Shown one piece after another: positions 49,251 through 63,900 of a stretch of 64,000 bases of DNA. Under the pieces are notes generated by a model, which was not told where the DNA came from, did not search any database, and saw only the letters and a program-made list of their open reading frames with translations. Made by a program: the position numbers and the translations under genes. This DNA comes from Glossina fuscipes. Lineage: Eukaryota; Arthropoda; Insecta; Diptera; Glossinidae. Within the stretch, counting starts at the first letter, position 1; every line of letters begins with the position of its first letter. Location of the stretch: positions 31,819,170-31,883,169 of the forward strand of contig NW_023998414.1 in assembly GCF_014805625.2 (NCBI RefSeq), in the 5' to 3' direction.

Positions 49251-49882
49251 TTTGTACCCAAAAGCGAAAGCACCCTTTATTCTTTCCATCGCGCTGCAGA
49301 ATATTTTCAAGCTTAAGAATTCAATCAATACGCAAACAAAAAACTAATGTAATTATATATTATTTGCTATTCACCGGAAGTCCTTTCATTTATTTGCGAG
49401 TATTCAACATTTGTGACACCCATAGCTCTGATAATCAGTGCATGTCTGGATAGGGTGCAATTTTCTTGTTTCTGAATTTTGAACTGAGTTGATATTGTCA
49501 TCCATTTGCAAGAGGATCGCCTGTTGTGATTTTGTGGATTCTCTCCTCTCTTCTATTCTATTCTTTTCTTTAGTTGCTTTTTTTTTTTTTTTCTCCTTTC
49601 TATACAACCAGTAACAACGGAAATGGATGATGATGGATGAGTTATTATGTATATGTAATGTAGTAGAAGAAAACGGAAAAAAAAAAAAAAAAAAAAATTA
49701 TTCGCAAAAGAATATATTTTTTTTTTTTTTTTTTTCTATGTTTAATAATTGAAGAAAAATTCATAAAACTATATAATTAACGCTTACTCTATGTGGTGTA
49801 TCATTTTTCACAGGATGTATGGACGAACATCTGTTCATTCAGTTAACTACATACTTACGTGCACGCGTATAAAAGTTTATAC

Positions 49883-49919
<37 letters not shown>

Positions 49920-50393
49920 GAATGTGTATGTAAAAAATTAAACTGCACACCTTTGTCACATTAGCTCACGCCATTTATTTATTTGTTTATTAAAAATATA
50001 TTTTCGAAATTTTATTTCAAGTGCTTTGTTTATTCTACTAACCGATAAATTGATGAGAATACATTTTATAATTGTTGTTTATCTTTTAAAAGTTAACATG
50101 TCAAGATGATCGTGATTGATTAATAATTTTTCAAAAATTCACCCAGCTAAACGCTGAAGCGATTAAGTTAAGAAATTTCCAAATAGGCCATGATGATGAC
50201 GATGATGTATGTTAATAATTGGTGACGTCTCCCTGATAATTAAAGAAACCTTTAATTCTAATGATAGAAGTGATCGAATAAAAAAATTTAGAAAGTTAGA
50301 TATATGCCTCGGAGTGAATCATAGTGCCAGTTCGCCGATGTCGTACAGGTAAAGCATTAATTTAATCAAGTCAGTCGATAAAAATTGTCGATT

Positions 50394-50414
50394 GAAGAAG
50401 AAGAAGAAGAAGAA
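50394..50414. repeat. (GAA)n trinucleotide repeat
   Basis: Seven or so GAA/AAG triplets in non-coding DNA. Confidence 0.95.
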
Positions 50415-53400
50415 AAGTTATAGAATTCAAGGAAGTTATCTTAAGCATTTGTTTAGATTTTAAAGAAATTATTATTAGTAAAAAAATCTTAAAATCTCGC
50501 AATACCGAAGTCATTCTCCAAACGCATGAGAAACATCTTCAATTTAAGGGACTTTACGGCAAGCAAAAAAAAGTGTCATTTAATCTGCATTTCCTTAGCA
50601 GTGGATAAGTAATGTTTTTAAATTAATTTATTGAAACTAACTTTTCCCGCTCTTGACCGTCGTGTTGGAATTGAAACTTGTAAAGATCGCTATAACGCTA
50701 TAGCGTTTCGACACAAACATCTTCAAAATTATGAAATTGTATTATAAATATGTTGTCTTATTATTTTCTTGAGATCGTTCAGTTTGCCCGTTTTCTTGGA
50801 TCATAGAGCTGCCCTTGTCCGCGTTCATTCCTATTTCTCGCAAACGATTCCTTGCTAGATTGTGTCACTTTTTTCCATGTCAGTCGAAGACAGATGCACA
50901 TCCTTTACATTGACTAAGAGAAGGGCAAATATTTCTTCGACCGTCATCACAAACTTTTAATTGCTTAGAATAGGATTCAATCCTTCCGAATCGCTGTCAT
51001 CCTCTTATCAATTCAATGGTAGTGTCGATGAAGCTGCACTAACATTTTTGTGTTCGGAAATGCTTTTACATAATCATCATAAACAATTCATAAAAAGACA
51101 TCCTTTAGAGAAACTAGAAACTAATAGATAAAAAAGACATGCATTAGATTAGTAAATTCCCAGCAGAGAAACATTTTCCCCGAAGCGATCTTTTCTTAGC
51201 GTTTTCAAAAAAAACTTTCCCACTCCAAAGCTCCAAATTACAAACAAACAAAGAACAAAAGAACAATAAAGATGATTGACTTTTTGAGAAAATCTACGGT
51301 GGCGTTAAGCATAACTTAATACATGCGGAATACACATAGATTCATCTCGGGTGTGCAATAGCTTGCTTTGATTTCCTTTTCTCGAGTTCACGTTTCAATG
51401 TCCACGATAGAAACTGCTAACACTTCAAGCTGCTAAGACTTATCATATAAGCTCTCTAGGAAGGATTTTTTTTTCAAACATTATCATAGCTTTAATTATA
51501 TGCCGTAAGTACTTTCGGAGGCACAGTCTTTGTATTCTTCTTATTGGCAGATTATATAGCGAATATGTTTAAGCTAAACATTCATATATTTGGCAGAGGT
51601 TATTAAATAAGTAATTTTGATGCTATATGCGTTTCAATGAAAATTCAAAACTTTTTACATGGGCTTACATCACTTTATTAGCTTATCGCAAGTGACTTTA
51701 AAATTCATTAAAAAAGAAGTCTTATTGAAAAAGAATTTGAACTCGTTTACGTCCTTCAAAGCAGTTCAAAGCGATAATAAAGCGCAAGAAAAGATAATTA
51801 TGTCTGCATACGTAAATGTGAATGATGTTGCGAATCATTCGATTAGGCAGCATTTTTAGCAATTTAGAGATCAAGCTTAACGCATTTGAAAGTGCAAGGA
51901 TATCAGATTAATATAATGTGAACAGGATCGTCAAATGTGTGTCAAAAATGAAAATCAGCTTAAATGTAAAGTTTAAAGGAAAGGCTTTAAGCTATTTAAA
52001 CTTGAGCAAATAATGCAAAAATATCAATCCAAGACGACTGGTTCGCTTTATCGTTAATGCCCCGTCGTTCGTTTTAATTTTCCACTAATGAGATAAGAAG
52101 ATGAAAACTACACTTGTGCCTGCACACATGTCATCTAAAGAGTATGTGTGATGTGAAATTAGGTTGCAATGAGACAACTTGACAAGATTTCGAAAGTATT
52201 TTCTAAAATTTAACGAGGAAATCCGATAGGGATGGACGGCCGCCATAGACAGTTAACTGGTTAATGCATTTTCTAACTTTAGAAAATATCATGTTTTTCT
52301 TAATTATCTGAATTGTTTCTTACTTTCATTACATTCTTCACCTTGCCATAACATTTGTATACTATCCCTTTGGACAGAAAGTGCAGGACCGAATGACTTT
52401 AGGATCATGTTTGATATCGTAGAACAAGTTGCTAGATCGTAGTCAATGTTTCAATAGTCCGTCAGATGGGCAGATGAATAAACAAATGTTCTGATATACA
52501 AAATGAATTCATATCGCTAGACGGAGCAAGAATGGACATAGTCGACAACACGTCGTCAATATGTTTGTCGATGAATCCTGAAACTCCAAATTGCGGATAT
52601 AATAAGTAATGTGAATGGCATTGTATTCACTAAAGTAAAGTAGTGCTTACCCTAAAGCATAATACTACACATATATGTATATAGAAATAATATATGCCCG
52701 AACTAAGAATAACATAAGTATAAATTTGCTTGATAGTATGGAGAGATTGTTTTATAAAAAAAATATTATCGTAGGTGTCTGTTTCTAATTTTCAGATTTC
52801 ATCTAACAGTGCCAGCAACTTGTGAGTCAATTTACATGATGTTTGCTGATTTGATGACAAAGATTTTCAATCTGAAATTAAGATCAGGTTTATTGCTCTT
52901 AATAAAGTTTAAAACACATTATTATTATTATTATTATTTTAATAGAAAGACAGACAGAACATGTACGCTTTAGAGGACCTCCATTAGATATTATGTATGT
53001 ATTGTAAATAATTTAAATAAAAATGCTGGCACATGATGGAAAAAAATCTGTTAAAGAATATTTTGTCTCCCAGTATATGTGTTTAATATATCCATTTACG
53101 CTTCTCGTATGAGACGAGGTCAAGATAAATCATAAGCCATTGACGTTATGATATCTAATGTATAATTTGAAATTATTTAATTATATGTTAATGTTTTTAT
53201 CTAAGACAACATTGTAATGTTCATTTCAAAATATATACAATTAGTTGCATGACAAACGTTTAACAGTCTGTCCCAACTTTTCTTACTACCATTGCACGCA
53301 CAGCACCATAACTAAGAAATGAAAAACAAAAAAAAAAAATAAATAATAATAAAAAAAAGGTTTTTTTCTCTTTTAAATTAACACAAATTATAAATAGTGC

Positions 53401-55739
53401 AGAAACGGCAGATGGCCGTAATGATGGGACAAAACTATACATTTTTTTCTCTGCTTTACCGCTATGAATAATAGAAAAAATAAAACAGTAGATAATAGGA
53501 CTGAGCTAAAGCCGTTTTTTTTTTTTTTTTTTAAATAAATATTAATTATTATATAATAAATATTAGAAAGGCATACTTGGAGGAAAACAAAACAACTAAG
53601 AAAATCTTGCCGGCCTTAGTACAAAACTTCTCAATATCCGCAAATTGAAAAATGATTCCATCCATCAAGCCAGGACTTGCTCTTGCCCTTAGAAACTTTG
53701 AGGAAATCAATGAGAAAAGTTTTGAATCGTTAATCCAATCATAGGATTGTTTCATGTAGTTATATGATCGTGATAATCGGCTTGCCAATCCATACGATCG
53801 CAAAAGAATGTTTGAAAAGATTATCGATAATCGTCTTGCATAGTCTCTCCGTAGCAGATGAGTAAAGCGGAAATATTGTTGTGGCTGAAAGCGTGCCATT
53901 GAGCTGTAAATGAACATCATCTATCACGCATTAGATAATTGAAGATTCTCGGATCGGGGCAAAGTGACTACTCTGCAGGCAAAATAAATTTATTCCATTT
54001 CGCTAAATCATATGCAACAAAAAAAAAAAAGAAGGAGTTTCGTGATAAGACTACTTGTGGCAGCTCAATTGTCTCGTTAAAAAGTAGCATTAAGTTCATA
54101 TGTTCAGTCAAGCTAGTAGCCAGTTCAACCATTGCAGCTTATTATCTGGCGTGCAGTTTATATTGCTGGCCCCCAAAACCTATGATTATATGAAGACAAA
54201 GTAAGATGCAAAGCAATGAACGAGAGAATCGTAAACGAAATTCGGTAAAGACTTGCAGCTTTTTCCCGGCTTTCCAGTTCTTTTCTATTTTGTAAACTTA
54301 CTTATGAACGATACATACATCTTTACTGATCTGTATATATATACCATGTTTTAGCTGAGCTTATCTAAATTTAATATATCTCCAAAAGGAAAAATGTTAA
54401 CCTGACAGATGAAATGCCTTTCGAGGCTTAATTTACAATCCCTGACTGACTGATCAGATATGTACATGTTATACTATATGAATTGTCTGATGCGTATTTC
54501 CGGCAAACTGCACAAACTGCTTCAACCAAATTGATATACTCGTGGTCTTCTCAATGGTAAGTAACAAAAAAAAGAAAAAGCAAATTGATTGTTATGCCAG
54601 CATATGTGCCTCGTAAGCAAAGCAAAAAGACGAGCTGCAACTATGTATTAGCTGCACATCCAATAAAAGTTTACTAATGCCTGTAAATAAATAAATATAT
54701 ATGTGTTATGACTAGGGAAAACCACAAAAGTGCCGTAACGAATTTCCACTAAAAAAAAAAAAAAGTTAAAACGATTCAATATGTTTGCATACTGCATACT
54801 GGATGTCATTACTTCGTTTCATCAACCGTACAAGAAAGCAGTTGAAAGTATGAAAAAAAAAAAAAAAAAAAAATATATAAATAAATAAAATACTAAATAT
54901 GAATATTCATACAATGGTTACATTATTTTCTTCCACACACACATATGCACACATAAGCATACATCTGCATATATGCGTATATTCATCGAGCCTTCAGAAA
55001 CTAATGTCGGATGTCAGTTTAGAAATGTATTGAAATGCATTCATAAATAGAAAAATAAAAAAATAAAAAAACGCAAAAAGTTAATAATATATCTTCAATA
55101 GTTGCAATGACACAGTAGCGATATATTCATGCACATGTAATAACACGCATTTTTCTATTTACACAATTCAAAGGTAGTCTTTTTTGTTGCTGCTTTCATA
55201 AATACATTGTATGCAATTGGCAGATATATTGGCATAGACATATATATATATATATATGTGTATATATATACATATATTCATAAATTGCAATTTCATGAAA
55301 AGCCAACCTTAAATTAACGTCAACAGCGCAACAACTAGTTAACGAGATCCATTTTCTTCTATATACATGCATATGCGCGAGTGTATGATTAATTGATAAC
55401 TGTCTTATACATATGCATATGAAATTACGTATTATTGCAAAGAATCCATATATATATAATAATGTAAACTTTTGCTGCATAATTTTTCTCTCTCTTCTTT
55501 TTTCATTTTTGATTTGTTGCAAATATATGGAAATTATTTATACGATATTTGACGATTGTATTGCATGAATGAAACTGCCTTAAGAAAATGGTTGATAAAT
55601 ATTGAAATTTAAATTTATTGTTACGAATGCATATTCTAATAATTTTAAGAAATTTCGAATATGAACGAAGAACTTACTGAGAAACAATATCAAATAACGA
55701 AAAGAAGTGGGAAAAATTGATGCAACATTCGCTCTTCTA

Positions 55740-56130
55740 TCGTTACGTGCAATAGATATGTTGCACATAACGTTTTCAAATGTCCCGTGCTCTTCAGTTG
55801 ATAATAGTTGATTTTGGATTGACATTGGTGTATTAGGTTTCCTCCTCGCTTTTTGCTGACATCCGAACAACCGAACATGTCAAACTTAGACTCGTCAGCA
55901 AAAATTACTGTTTTCCATACACATTTATACAATCATTTATGTGGAGGTTTGCAACTTGAGGTAGGTTATGGCTATGTAAGTCGTTGGATCTTAAGATAAT
56001 TTGAAAAGTTTCAGGATGACTTACTTATTGACTCATATATATTTTCCTAGATCTTCATTCATTTGCTACAACACTGACAATATTTCGATTTTCACGCTTT
56101 GTACGGTTTTGTGGTTGGCTCGGTGATCGG
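55740..56130 (-). mobile_element. Tc1-like transposase relic
   Basis: On the minus strand, SPSQPQNRTKRENRNIVSVV (about 56130-56070) resembles the GRPRKT-type linker between the HTH motifs of Tc1 transposases. ETFQIILRSNDLHSHNLPQV (about 56010-55950) resembles the second HTH. WKTVIFADESKFDMFGC (55925-55863) is the first catalytic Asp block. RRKPNTPMSIQNQLLSTEEH in the adjacent frame matches the following 'RRKPN...VKHGGG' region. Frameshifts and stops are frequent and the C-terminal half is gone. Ends are not defined. Confidence 0.75.
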
Positions 56131-58799
56131 TGCTTAGTTTCTATGGTATTTGCGTTATTGTAATTTTTTACAAGAGCTTCGATAGTAACAGCAATAATTC
56201 CAATTGTTTTTATTATTTCTCCCTACAATTCTTACTCACTTCTTAACTTTGTAATCACGTTTCTAATTTCTTGAGAAATTGCTTTGCGAAGAAATTCACT
56301 TTGAGAAATTATTTAATAAAAACTAAGCACCGTTAACTAAAGATATTCTTTTTGGAACTTGCTAGTAGGTAGACTATGTATGCTGTATGTATACTTTCTT
56401 GTGTGCTTATAATTTTATCTTAAGTCAAAAAAAGCCTAAAAGTGCTATTCAATAAAAGTTTTGTGTCTTAGGAAATACGTTTTTTGACCCTCAAGCCATA
56501 TATACAGTTCTTCACAAGAGAAATCTCAATTTTCGATATTGTATGCAGACTTTATTGGCCTACTGTAGATGAAGTGATTGTTTTGTTCGCTGGTTCAAAC
56601 GTTAAGTGCGGCAAAGCTAACTTGGATCGGAGTTATAGTGAGTGCTCAGTTGGTAAAAGCATAACACAGTCATTAAGCTGCGACCACCATCGCCTCCTTC
56701 CACTTATTCCTCTTTCATAATTTCTTTCTAATCGTCGCCATGTTATGTGAGCAATGATCTTCTCCGTAGTTATTAGTTGCATAAAAGCAAAGTTTAAAGA
56801 TCCACTACAGACAGCAGATCCACTTAAATTAATGATGCATCGGAAGAATGGCTTCGTTGTTGCCAATTTTAAAGCTTTTCCAATAATTGTTTTGCTCTCT
56901 GTTTAAATTCGTGCTCGATAACTTCCTCGAAGATTGTTGTTCTATTACCTTTAATTCCACCCGAAAAATTTATAAAAAAAAAAAAAAAAACTCTTTAACG
57001 CTGTTACAAGCGTGTTAGCTCTTAATAAAATGATCTTATAGTACGTCGCCTAATGATCTTATTGATCGAGTTTCAAACCAGTGGCCGTAACTTACTGATA
57101 GCAGCAGAGGCACAGAATCTATCTCTATCTTTAGATAAAGTGTTTGTTTTATTGATTTGTTTGATTAGCATGCGATTAGCATTATACATTCCAAGTATCG
57201 ATCCAATTATTTTGCAGAAACCTCGGTATATATGAATGCCAAGTTAACGCAATCCGTACTTTGGATCATTAATCCAATCAGTCCGTTAGCCAGACATCTC
57301 ATCCTTAAATGCCTGAATACATCGAAACTGCGTTATATGCGGGGCCATTATGTACGGGCTATCGGAATATTATGCAAAGCAATAGGTAAAGGGGCAGCAA
57401 CAGCGATCCTATAGCTCTAGTCACGGAGCGTCCATAATATAACTACTGTACGGAAGTATCTCATGAATGAATCCTTAGCTGATCAACGATATGTTTACGT
57501 TACGCGGATCTATAAATAATGCGGCATAACTCTAATACTCGCTGATAGGGGCATAAGGGGGAAATTTAAAAAATTTTTTAAAACTTAAGTATTACTCTTG
57601 GAAAAAGTTTCAATCGCTTCATGCTCTCTTCATTATTAATGAAAGATTCAACAGGAATTTTTTTGTCCATCAATTTCTCATCTTTTATGTCGAAAATTTT
57701 TGCTTGGATTTGTGATCAGTGGCGTTTAATATAACATATGGAACAGGTATGCTCCGATAGATAATAAACTCTGTGACGAGAGGCTTGTCACGAAATGGAT
57801 ATTTAAAAATTTCAGCAATTCGTTTGAGTTTGTATTCGACATTAACCTACTTGGCAAGCACTCTACTCTCAGCTATTCTGGATTAAGTAATAGGTAGAAA
57901 AACAATTAAGAAATAATTTTTCCTTTTCTTTTTTTTTTTTTTTTTGAGTTGAGTCATCACCTTGAACTTATCCCGTTTTTAATCTCTTCACTAACGTTGA
58001 CATATAAGTAAGTGCTGACTAAATATTTTGTTTGTTGGACGCCCTTTTGAAATTTGCAAATCACTTATTCTTCTTATATGCATAGGCATTGTCATGACTA
58101 TAGCATACGCTATAACAGAGAGCGTATGTTAAAGTTAAAGCGAAAAAGTGAAGCTGAAGATACATTTTCTTGGAAATTGTCTTTTGAGGCACTTTGAATG
58201 CAAGTGACAATAGTAGCGGTGAGTATAGTGTATATAAACACGAAACGTTCTTTGACCATCATATCGGTCACAGTGCAGAAGTTTATCCCATTATTTGCGT
58301 TATATATTAGCTGTGGGATGTCCGGTGGACGAAACCGATTCAATTGCACATTTTGACGATCGTACTTTTAAATTGATTTAGTGCACAAACTCGGCAGTGC
58401 TTCGCTGTGTTTTTGAAAATCAATAGAAATCAAATTCTTTGTTAAACTTGAATTTATATCTCAAGGAAGGAGCAACTTTGAACGCATTTTTTTTTTTTTT
58501 TTGAATTTGCAAGTGATCACGTATAAGGGACTTGGCATATTATATTATGCTTGGCTTGGAAAAGTACTTAAAATTTCTTGTGTTACTTGTGTCCTTATGA
58601 ACATACCGTATGTGTATGAATGCGGCAGCATACCTTTAAACGAAACATAAACTAATTGACAGTGACATTTACCGCATATGCCCCTGTCGGATGTATTATT
58701 GTTGGTACGTCTCCTGTTGCATCCTACGGTACAGGGTATATTAAGTATCCAACACGGAGAATGGCTTAAGATAAACCCACCTTTTATTATCCCGATCAA
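56131..58799. other. Gene-poor interval
   Basis: Only short frames (56484-56720 plus, 56633-56866 minus, 57053-57414 plus) that match no family I know. The slightly higher GC at 57.0-57.6 kb may reflect an old mobile element. Confidence 0.45.
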
Positions 58800-59400
58800 T
58801 TCAGATAATTATTCTGGTTTGGTTGGGGCAAATTTTTAAACCCTTTCTCACAAAATCCTTCCTACGAAATTCGTATCTTTATATGGTAGAAAGGTCTAAT
58901 TTTGAATATTTCATGAGGAAAATTGATTCATAATAGTAAATTGACAAAGATATCAACCAAATTTACCACGTAAGTCTATGTTTTTAATACCGCCCCATAT
59001 AAAGATTCTCAGGAAACGTGAATTCTTATACGCCAAAGAAGCTTAATTGTTAATGCTTTACGATGAAAATTTTTTCATGATAGTAGTTTGACGTACACAT
59101 TATTGAGGGAATCACACGGATCCCAATCCATAAAAGATTTGCCATGAATAATACGACCTTCAGAAAAAGATTTCATTTTTCATATTTTATGATGAAAATT
59201 GGGCCATAGCAGCGATTGAGCGGAAAAATCAACGGTAGGGAATTTGGCTCAAATCGGTATATTTTTTAAACCATAACCTGTATGGGGTTTATCATGAAAA
59301 CTTGGATCACGTGAGGTAATATGTCGGGGAAGTTTAAATATGCGAGCTTTTATCAAGCTCTGATCATACTGGCAAAAATAGATATATGTGAATTGCCCCA
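58800..59400 (+). repeat. Interspersed repeat family B, copy 3
   Basis: Contains 'ggtctaattttgaatatttc', 'atgaggaaaattgattcata', 'tttatgatgaaaattgggcc' and 'atagcagcgattgagcgg'. Internal subunits of about 150-170 bp (colour-by-eye motif 'atgA.GA.AATT..TCATA') recur, like the copy at 12.9 kb. Probably a non-autonomous mobile element or its remnant. Confidence 0.5.
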
Positions 59401-60483
59401 ACGAAATTTAGATTGTAGTGGACTTTTCCATTTGCCTCCACAGCAATTACCATATTTATGGTCGAGCAAAAAGTGATAGCGTTGGCTATTCAAGATTTTG
59501 CTAATTGCGACTTTAAAACGCTAGAGCAGTGAGGGCGTTGTACGACTGGAAATTGCTGAATCATTCATTAATCTTCGAATTTTCATTGGCTCCTAATCTT
59601 AAGTAAGTACTTCCCACTAAGGCTTCTTTATCGGAGAAAAATCGTGGAAAGGCCGCACATAAGTCACAACGATATTAAAAGACTTATAGATAATCTCTTC
59701 AGAAAGAAGTTGAATGAATTGCCAAAGTTAAGAGAGAATATGAATAGAATCAACTCTCACTTATTATATATATATATATATAGATCCCGATCTTTGTCAA
59801 TTATCTTGGCAGTAACTAATGTTTACGGTTACACTAAATGATAAGTAAGGTAAGTTACTTTCAAATTTGTTATTGTTGTCCTTGGTTTTATTAAATACGA
59901 GGATGTTATAGTCTTGTTGTAATAACGCAAGCTTTCCCCATTACTTCAGAAATCCGCATGGCCATGACATCGATTACTATTTCCATCAATGCGATAATTA
60001 GTTTAGTTAGCTTTCGTTAATTTTTATTAAATAATGTATTATAAGATATTCTAGAATAAATTCCCAAAAATTTGTTATATAAATGCTCTTAGCTCATATG
60101 TATTCCTTGAATTTTGAAAATGCAAGACGAGAACAAAAATTTTTTTTGTTTTTGTGTTTTTTATTTTTTTATTATTATTTTTTTTTTTATTTGCGAAATT
60201 CAATTACTACGCATTGAAGTATCACTAATTTGTTAGCATTGAGGTTAAATGAACTAGAAAAAGTTTTACATATACAAACCTGTCAAAATGCCAACTCTTT
60301 TAACACAAAATCTAATCACCAGCAGTTCAAAACGATTTCAGATTATAGTTGAACAATGGAAATTAAAACACGTTTGGTATAATTAAAACAAAACATTCAA
60401 TATAATAAAGGTGTGTACGACTGCGTGGTTATTGCACACACAAACACATATTAGGCGCGATTTTTGTGGAATTTTTTTCTCTT

Positions 60484-60484
<1 letters not shown>

Positions 60485-60517
<33 letters not shown>
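60485..60517. repeat. Poly(T) run of 33
   Basis: One of the longest mononucleotide runs in the window. Others are A29 at 22850-22878, A33 at 34124-34156, T28 at 34201-34228 and an A21/T19 pair at 49677-49735. Confidence 0.95.
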
Positions 60518-60518
<1 letters not shown>

Positions 60519-60951
60519 TATAATAAAAAGCAAATTACAACACCACTGTCCATTAATAATGCAAAAGAAAGGTAGAAAAACAACAGAAGCATCATACACC
60601 GCAGACATCAGCAGCTAACAATTACTGTTGTACGCGTGGTTTGCAAAGTTCAGGCCACATACCGTGCTATTCATTAACTTTATTTTACAATCAATTTCCA
60701 ACATTTTATCCAAGAACTAAAACCACATATAACAAATAATGATTTCACAAAGAATGTAAACGATTTTCACAGGAAGAACGAAGATTGCCATTGTGTGTCA
60801 GTTGCCAGAGTCCTTAAAGGTTGCAATAATATATAATGAAACCACTAATAATGCTATACTTTTATCTTATTGAACACACAAAACATACCTACGATATTTA
60901 TAAATGGCCCTAACATTTGTTTTAATGATAAACTATTTTAAAATTTCACGC

Positions 60952-60955
60952 TTTC

Positions 60956-60989
<34 letters not shown>
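60952..60989. repeat. (CT)n microsatellite
   Basis: About 19 CT units with one CCC interruption. The Ser/Leu frame across it is an artefact. Confidence 0.97.
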
Positions 60990-63900
60990 ACTCGTTCTCC
61001 CCCTATTTCTTTCACAACTATTACCTTTTATTTGCCATTTAATTCACAGATTGATTTTTATGAAAAACAAAAAGTCAGGGAATTATTTCATGTTACAATT
61101 CCATATCAGACTTTGGACAAATTTGATGTTTGTATGAAATATTTATTGATTTGGGTTACCGAAAATTGTGAGGAAAAAAAAAAAATAATAAAAATAAATA
61201 AATAAAACAACAAAGCATTTGTCCCGCTCAATTGTCACCCCAGTAATTGTGTCTAACACAAAGCTACAAAGTCACTTTCAAGAGATGAACAAACAACATT
61301 TGCCAAGATGATAGGTTATTATTGTTTCTGTTGTTAGTGTTTTGTTTTCCCTTTACAATGATACGGATAATGGTGGTGATGTGAAAAATTTCACACAAAT
61401 AAGTAGGAAGCGTATAAAGTGAAGTACAAAAAAAGGCAGCCAACTTGGAACACTACGAGAACTCAATGACAAATAGTGACTATTGAGAAACTCAACATCA
61501 TTAACGTTTCGCTACCTAAACATCTCACAATATATTAGGTTAGGATCTAAATAGTAGCGAACCTTCATTCAATTCACACCAACATAGCCTTATTTGAAAG
61601 GTACCAATGCCTTTTTAAATATTATCTTCTTATAAATGCCTCCTCAAGGGTTTCCTTCATCGAGTCACGTTTCTCAATAACTGAAAGCGGACTGGCTGCT
61701 GGCTGCATGGTATACTGCGGCACGAAAAGTAGTCAATCAGTAGTTTTTTCGAAGCAGCGTCATTTTTTGTGCTCAATCAATTTGCAATCCATTTGAAGTA
61801 AAGAAGTCCTTCAGACGTTACTGGGTCCTATCCTTCAGACATTAGTGAATTCTATCCTATCAATCCTATCCCATCAATGGGAGTAAATTTTTAATCTAAA
61901 TTGTTATCGTCCTTTTGGAATATTATGTTTTATTGTTGCTTTCTCTGCTGCGGCCTCCAGATCTTCTAGAGAAATACATGTCAAGATTAGTCGGCCTTCT
62001 CAGCATAGCAATAGCGTTTATCACGTAGCGTCATTTTTGCACTCAATGCATAACTTCGAAATGGTATTGGGAAGAGCGTTAAGTGCATTAAGTGCTAGAG
62101 GTGGCGGATTATTCGCCATGAAGCCTATGTAAATATTACTTACTTCCTTTTCATGGTTTTTCAAACTTCAAATGAAACTTTAAATGCGTGCTAGATATGA
62201 AAGTCGCGTATTTTCAAATTGAATCATTAAATTCAATGTAGAACGAAGTTAAAAATTTGTTTCTTTCGTTTCGTGAGGAACGGACGGTCTACCTCTATTT
62301 TCTATTTCTGTTCTTTTTTTTTTTTTTTTTTTCTTTTTAATGATTTTTTAACCCTTTCATTAAAGTATTGCGCTTTAATACAACCCATATGTCACTTTCT
62401 AGGACATAAATATTTAATGGAACGCGTGCATACAATATGACGATTCTTTGATATGTCAACTCTATATTTAAATAGTTTTTATCCATAACATTCCATTCGT
62501 ACATTATTTTAATTAATTATTCACAATAACAATTTCCCTGACCACTCTTTACGGACTGACAACTGACCAAAAAGGTAACTCAGTAACTATATACTCGTTT
62601 ATTCATATGTTAGGTACATATATATACAATACATATAATCGAACAATGCAGATAGCATTCGTTAACTTAGCTCCAAATGTCAGTTCATAGAAGTACTGAA
62701 TACTGACTTATTGGGAGACTTGATAGTTTTTAACTTTTCTACATATACATACATAGATGTATAGATATATAGATACATAGATACATATAAACATACGCAT
62801 ATAACATTATTAAATATGCGTAATTATACTTCTCAATATCTAATATAATATACATAACATATAATGTATAAAATAATGAAAAAATTAAAATTTGAAAAGA
62901 AAAAAAAAAAGAAATTCTCGTTACAATATCCATCCATAAGCGCTCATAAACGATAGTACAAAATTTTCATAGATATTCTTCTATGCTATTTTAACAATGT
63001 TTTGTTTGTTTGTTTGTTCTCCTTTGCTTCAATTATTTAGATGTGTGTAGATGAACAGATTTCATTTATATTGATATGTATATCGCAGACGCTCGCATTT
63101 TCTACACCATAGGGTATGAATTCCATGCAGATTGTTCAATTGAATATGCGTAATCTTACCTGAATATATATACGTACTGTATTATATACTTACATAATAT
63201 GTTTTGCTGTTGCTTTTGTGTGAATTGAAAATGATTAATGCTTAATGGATTATGTCAAATTGCGTAGACGTCAAATTATTGTTTACGACAAATTACCGAA
63301 AGAGAAAAACAAACGTAGAAAATTCAATAAAACGTTTTATTTGTTTTACACTTGGCTGTGATATGTATACACATATATATATATATATATATTCTATGTG
63401 TGATTCGTAGAACAGCAGGAATTAACAGGAGGATATTTGTGAATGTTAATTGCTGTAATTGCATTATATTCATTCGAATCTGAATTTTGACGCATATGTG
63501 ATATTGATCTCTACATTGGCCAACATATGTATTGACAGCACATATATATATAGATTAATATTTAAAAATTACTGACCCTTTCAGAGTGTTGAAAATGCAT
63601 CTGCATATGGTAACACTTTGAACTATGATATGCCAAAGCCTCAATAAATAAAACGCATTAATACGCAGGACCTTGAAAAGTAATGCAAATTGACTGAAAT
63701 AATGTATCCTTTCAAACAATACATTGCCTAGAGACGCTTTCTCGTTACATATTCTTGCGAAGCGTAGAATTTCCAAAAAAAAAAAGAAAAAATGTGGATT
63801 AATATTTTTTAACATTTCCGAAAACTGAGTGCTACAATTCGATGCATTTACAGGTTTTCATTTCCTTCTCACTTGCATTCTTACGCTTTATAAAAGGATG

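Larger units (their letters stand above)
42046..55739. other. Gene-poor interval
   Basis: Apart from the family A pair at 45.0-45.7 kb and the simple repeats listed, nothing recognisable. The 123-codon minus frame at 53549-53920 and the 92-codon plus frame at 46704-46982 have no recognised domain. This could be intron of a large gene or intergenic DNA. Confidence 0.5.

Noticed and set aside
53549..53920. A 123-codon minus frame with Arg-rich repeats (YDRDNRLANPYDRKRM on the opposite strand)
   Set aside because: No recognised domain; the opposite-strand reading is interrupted by stops.
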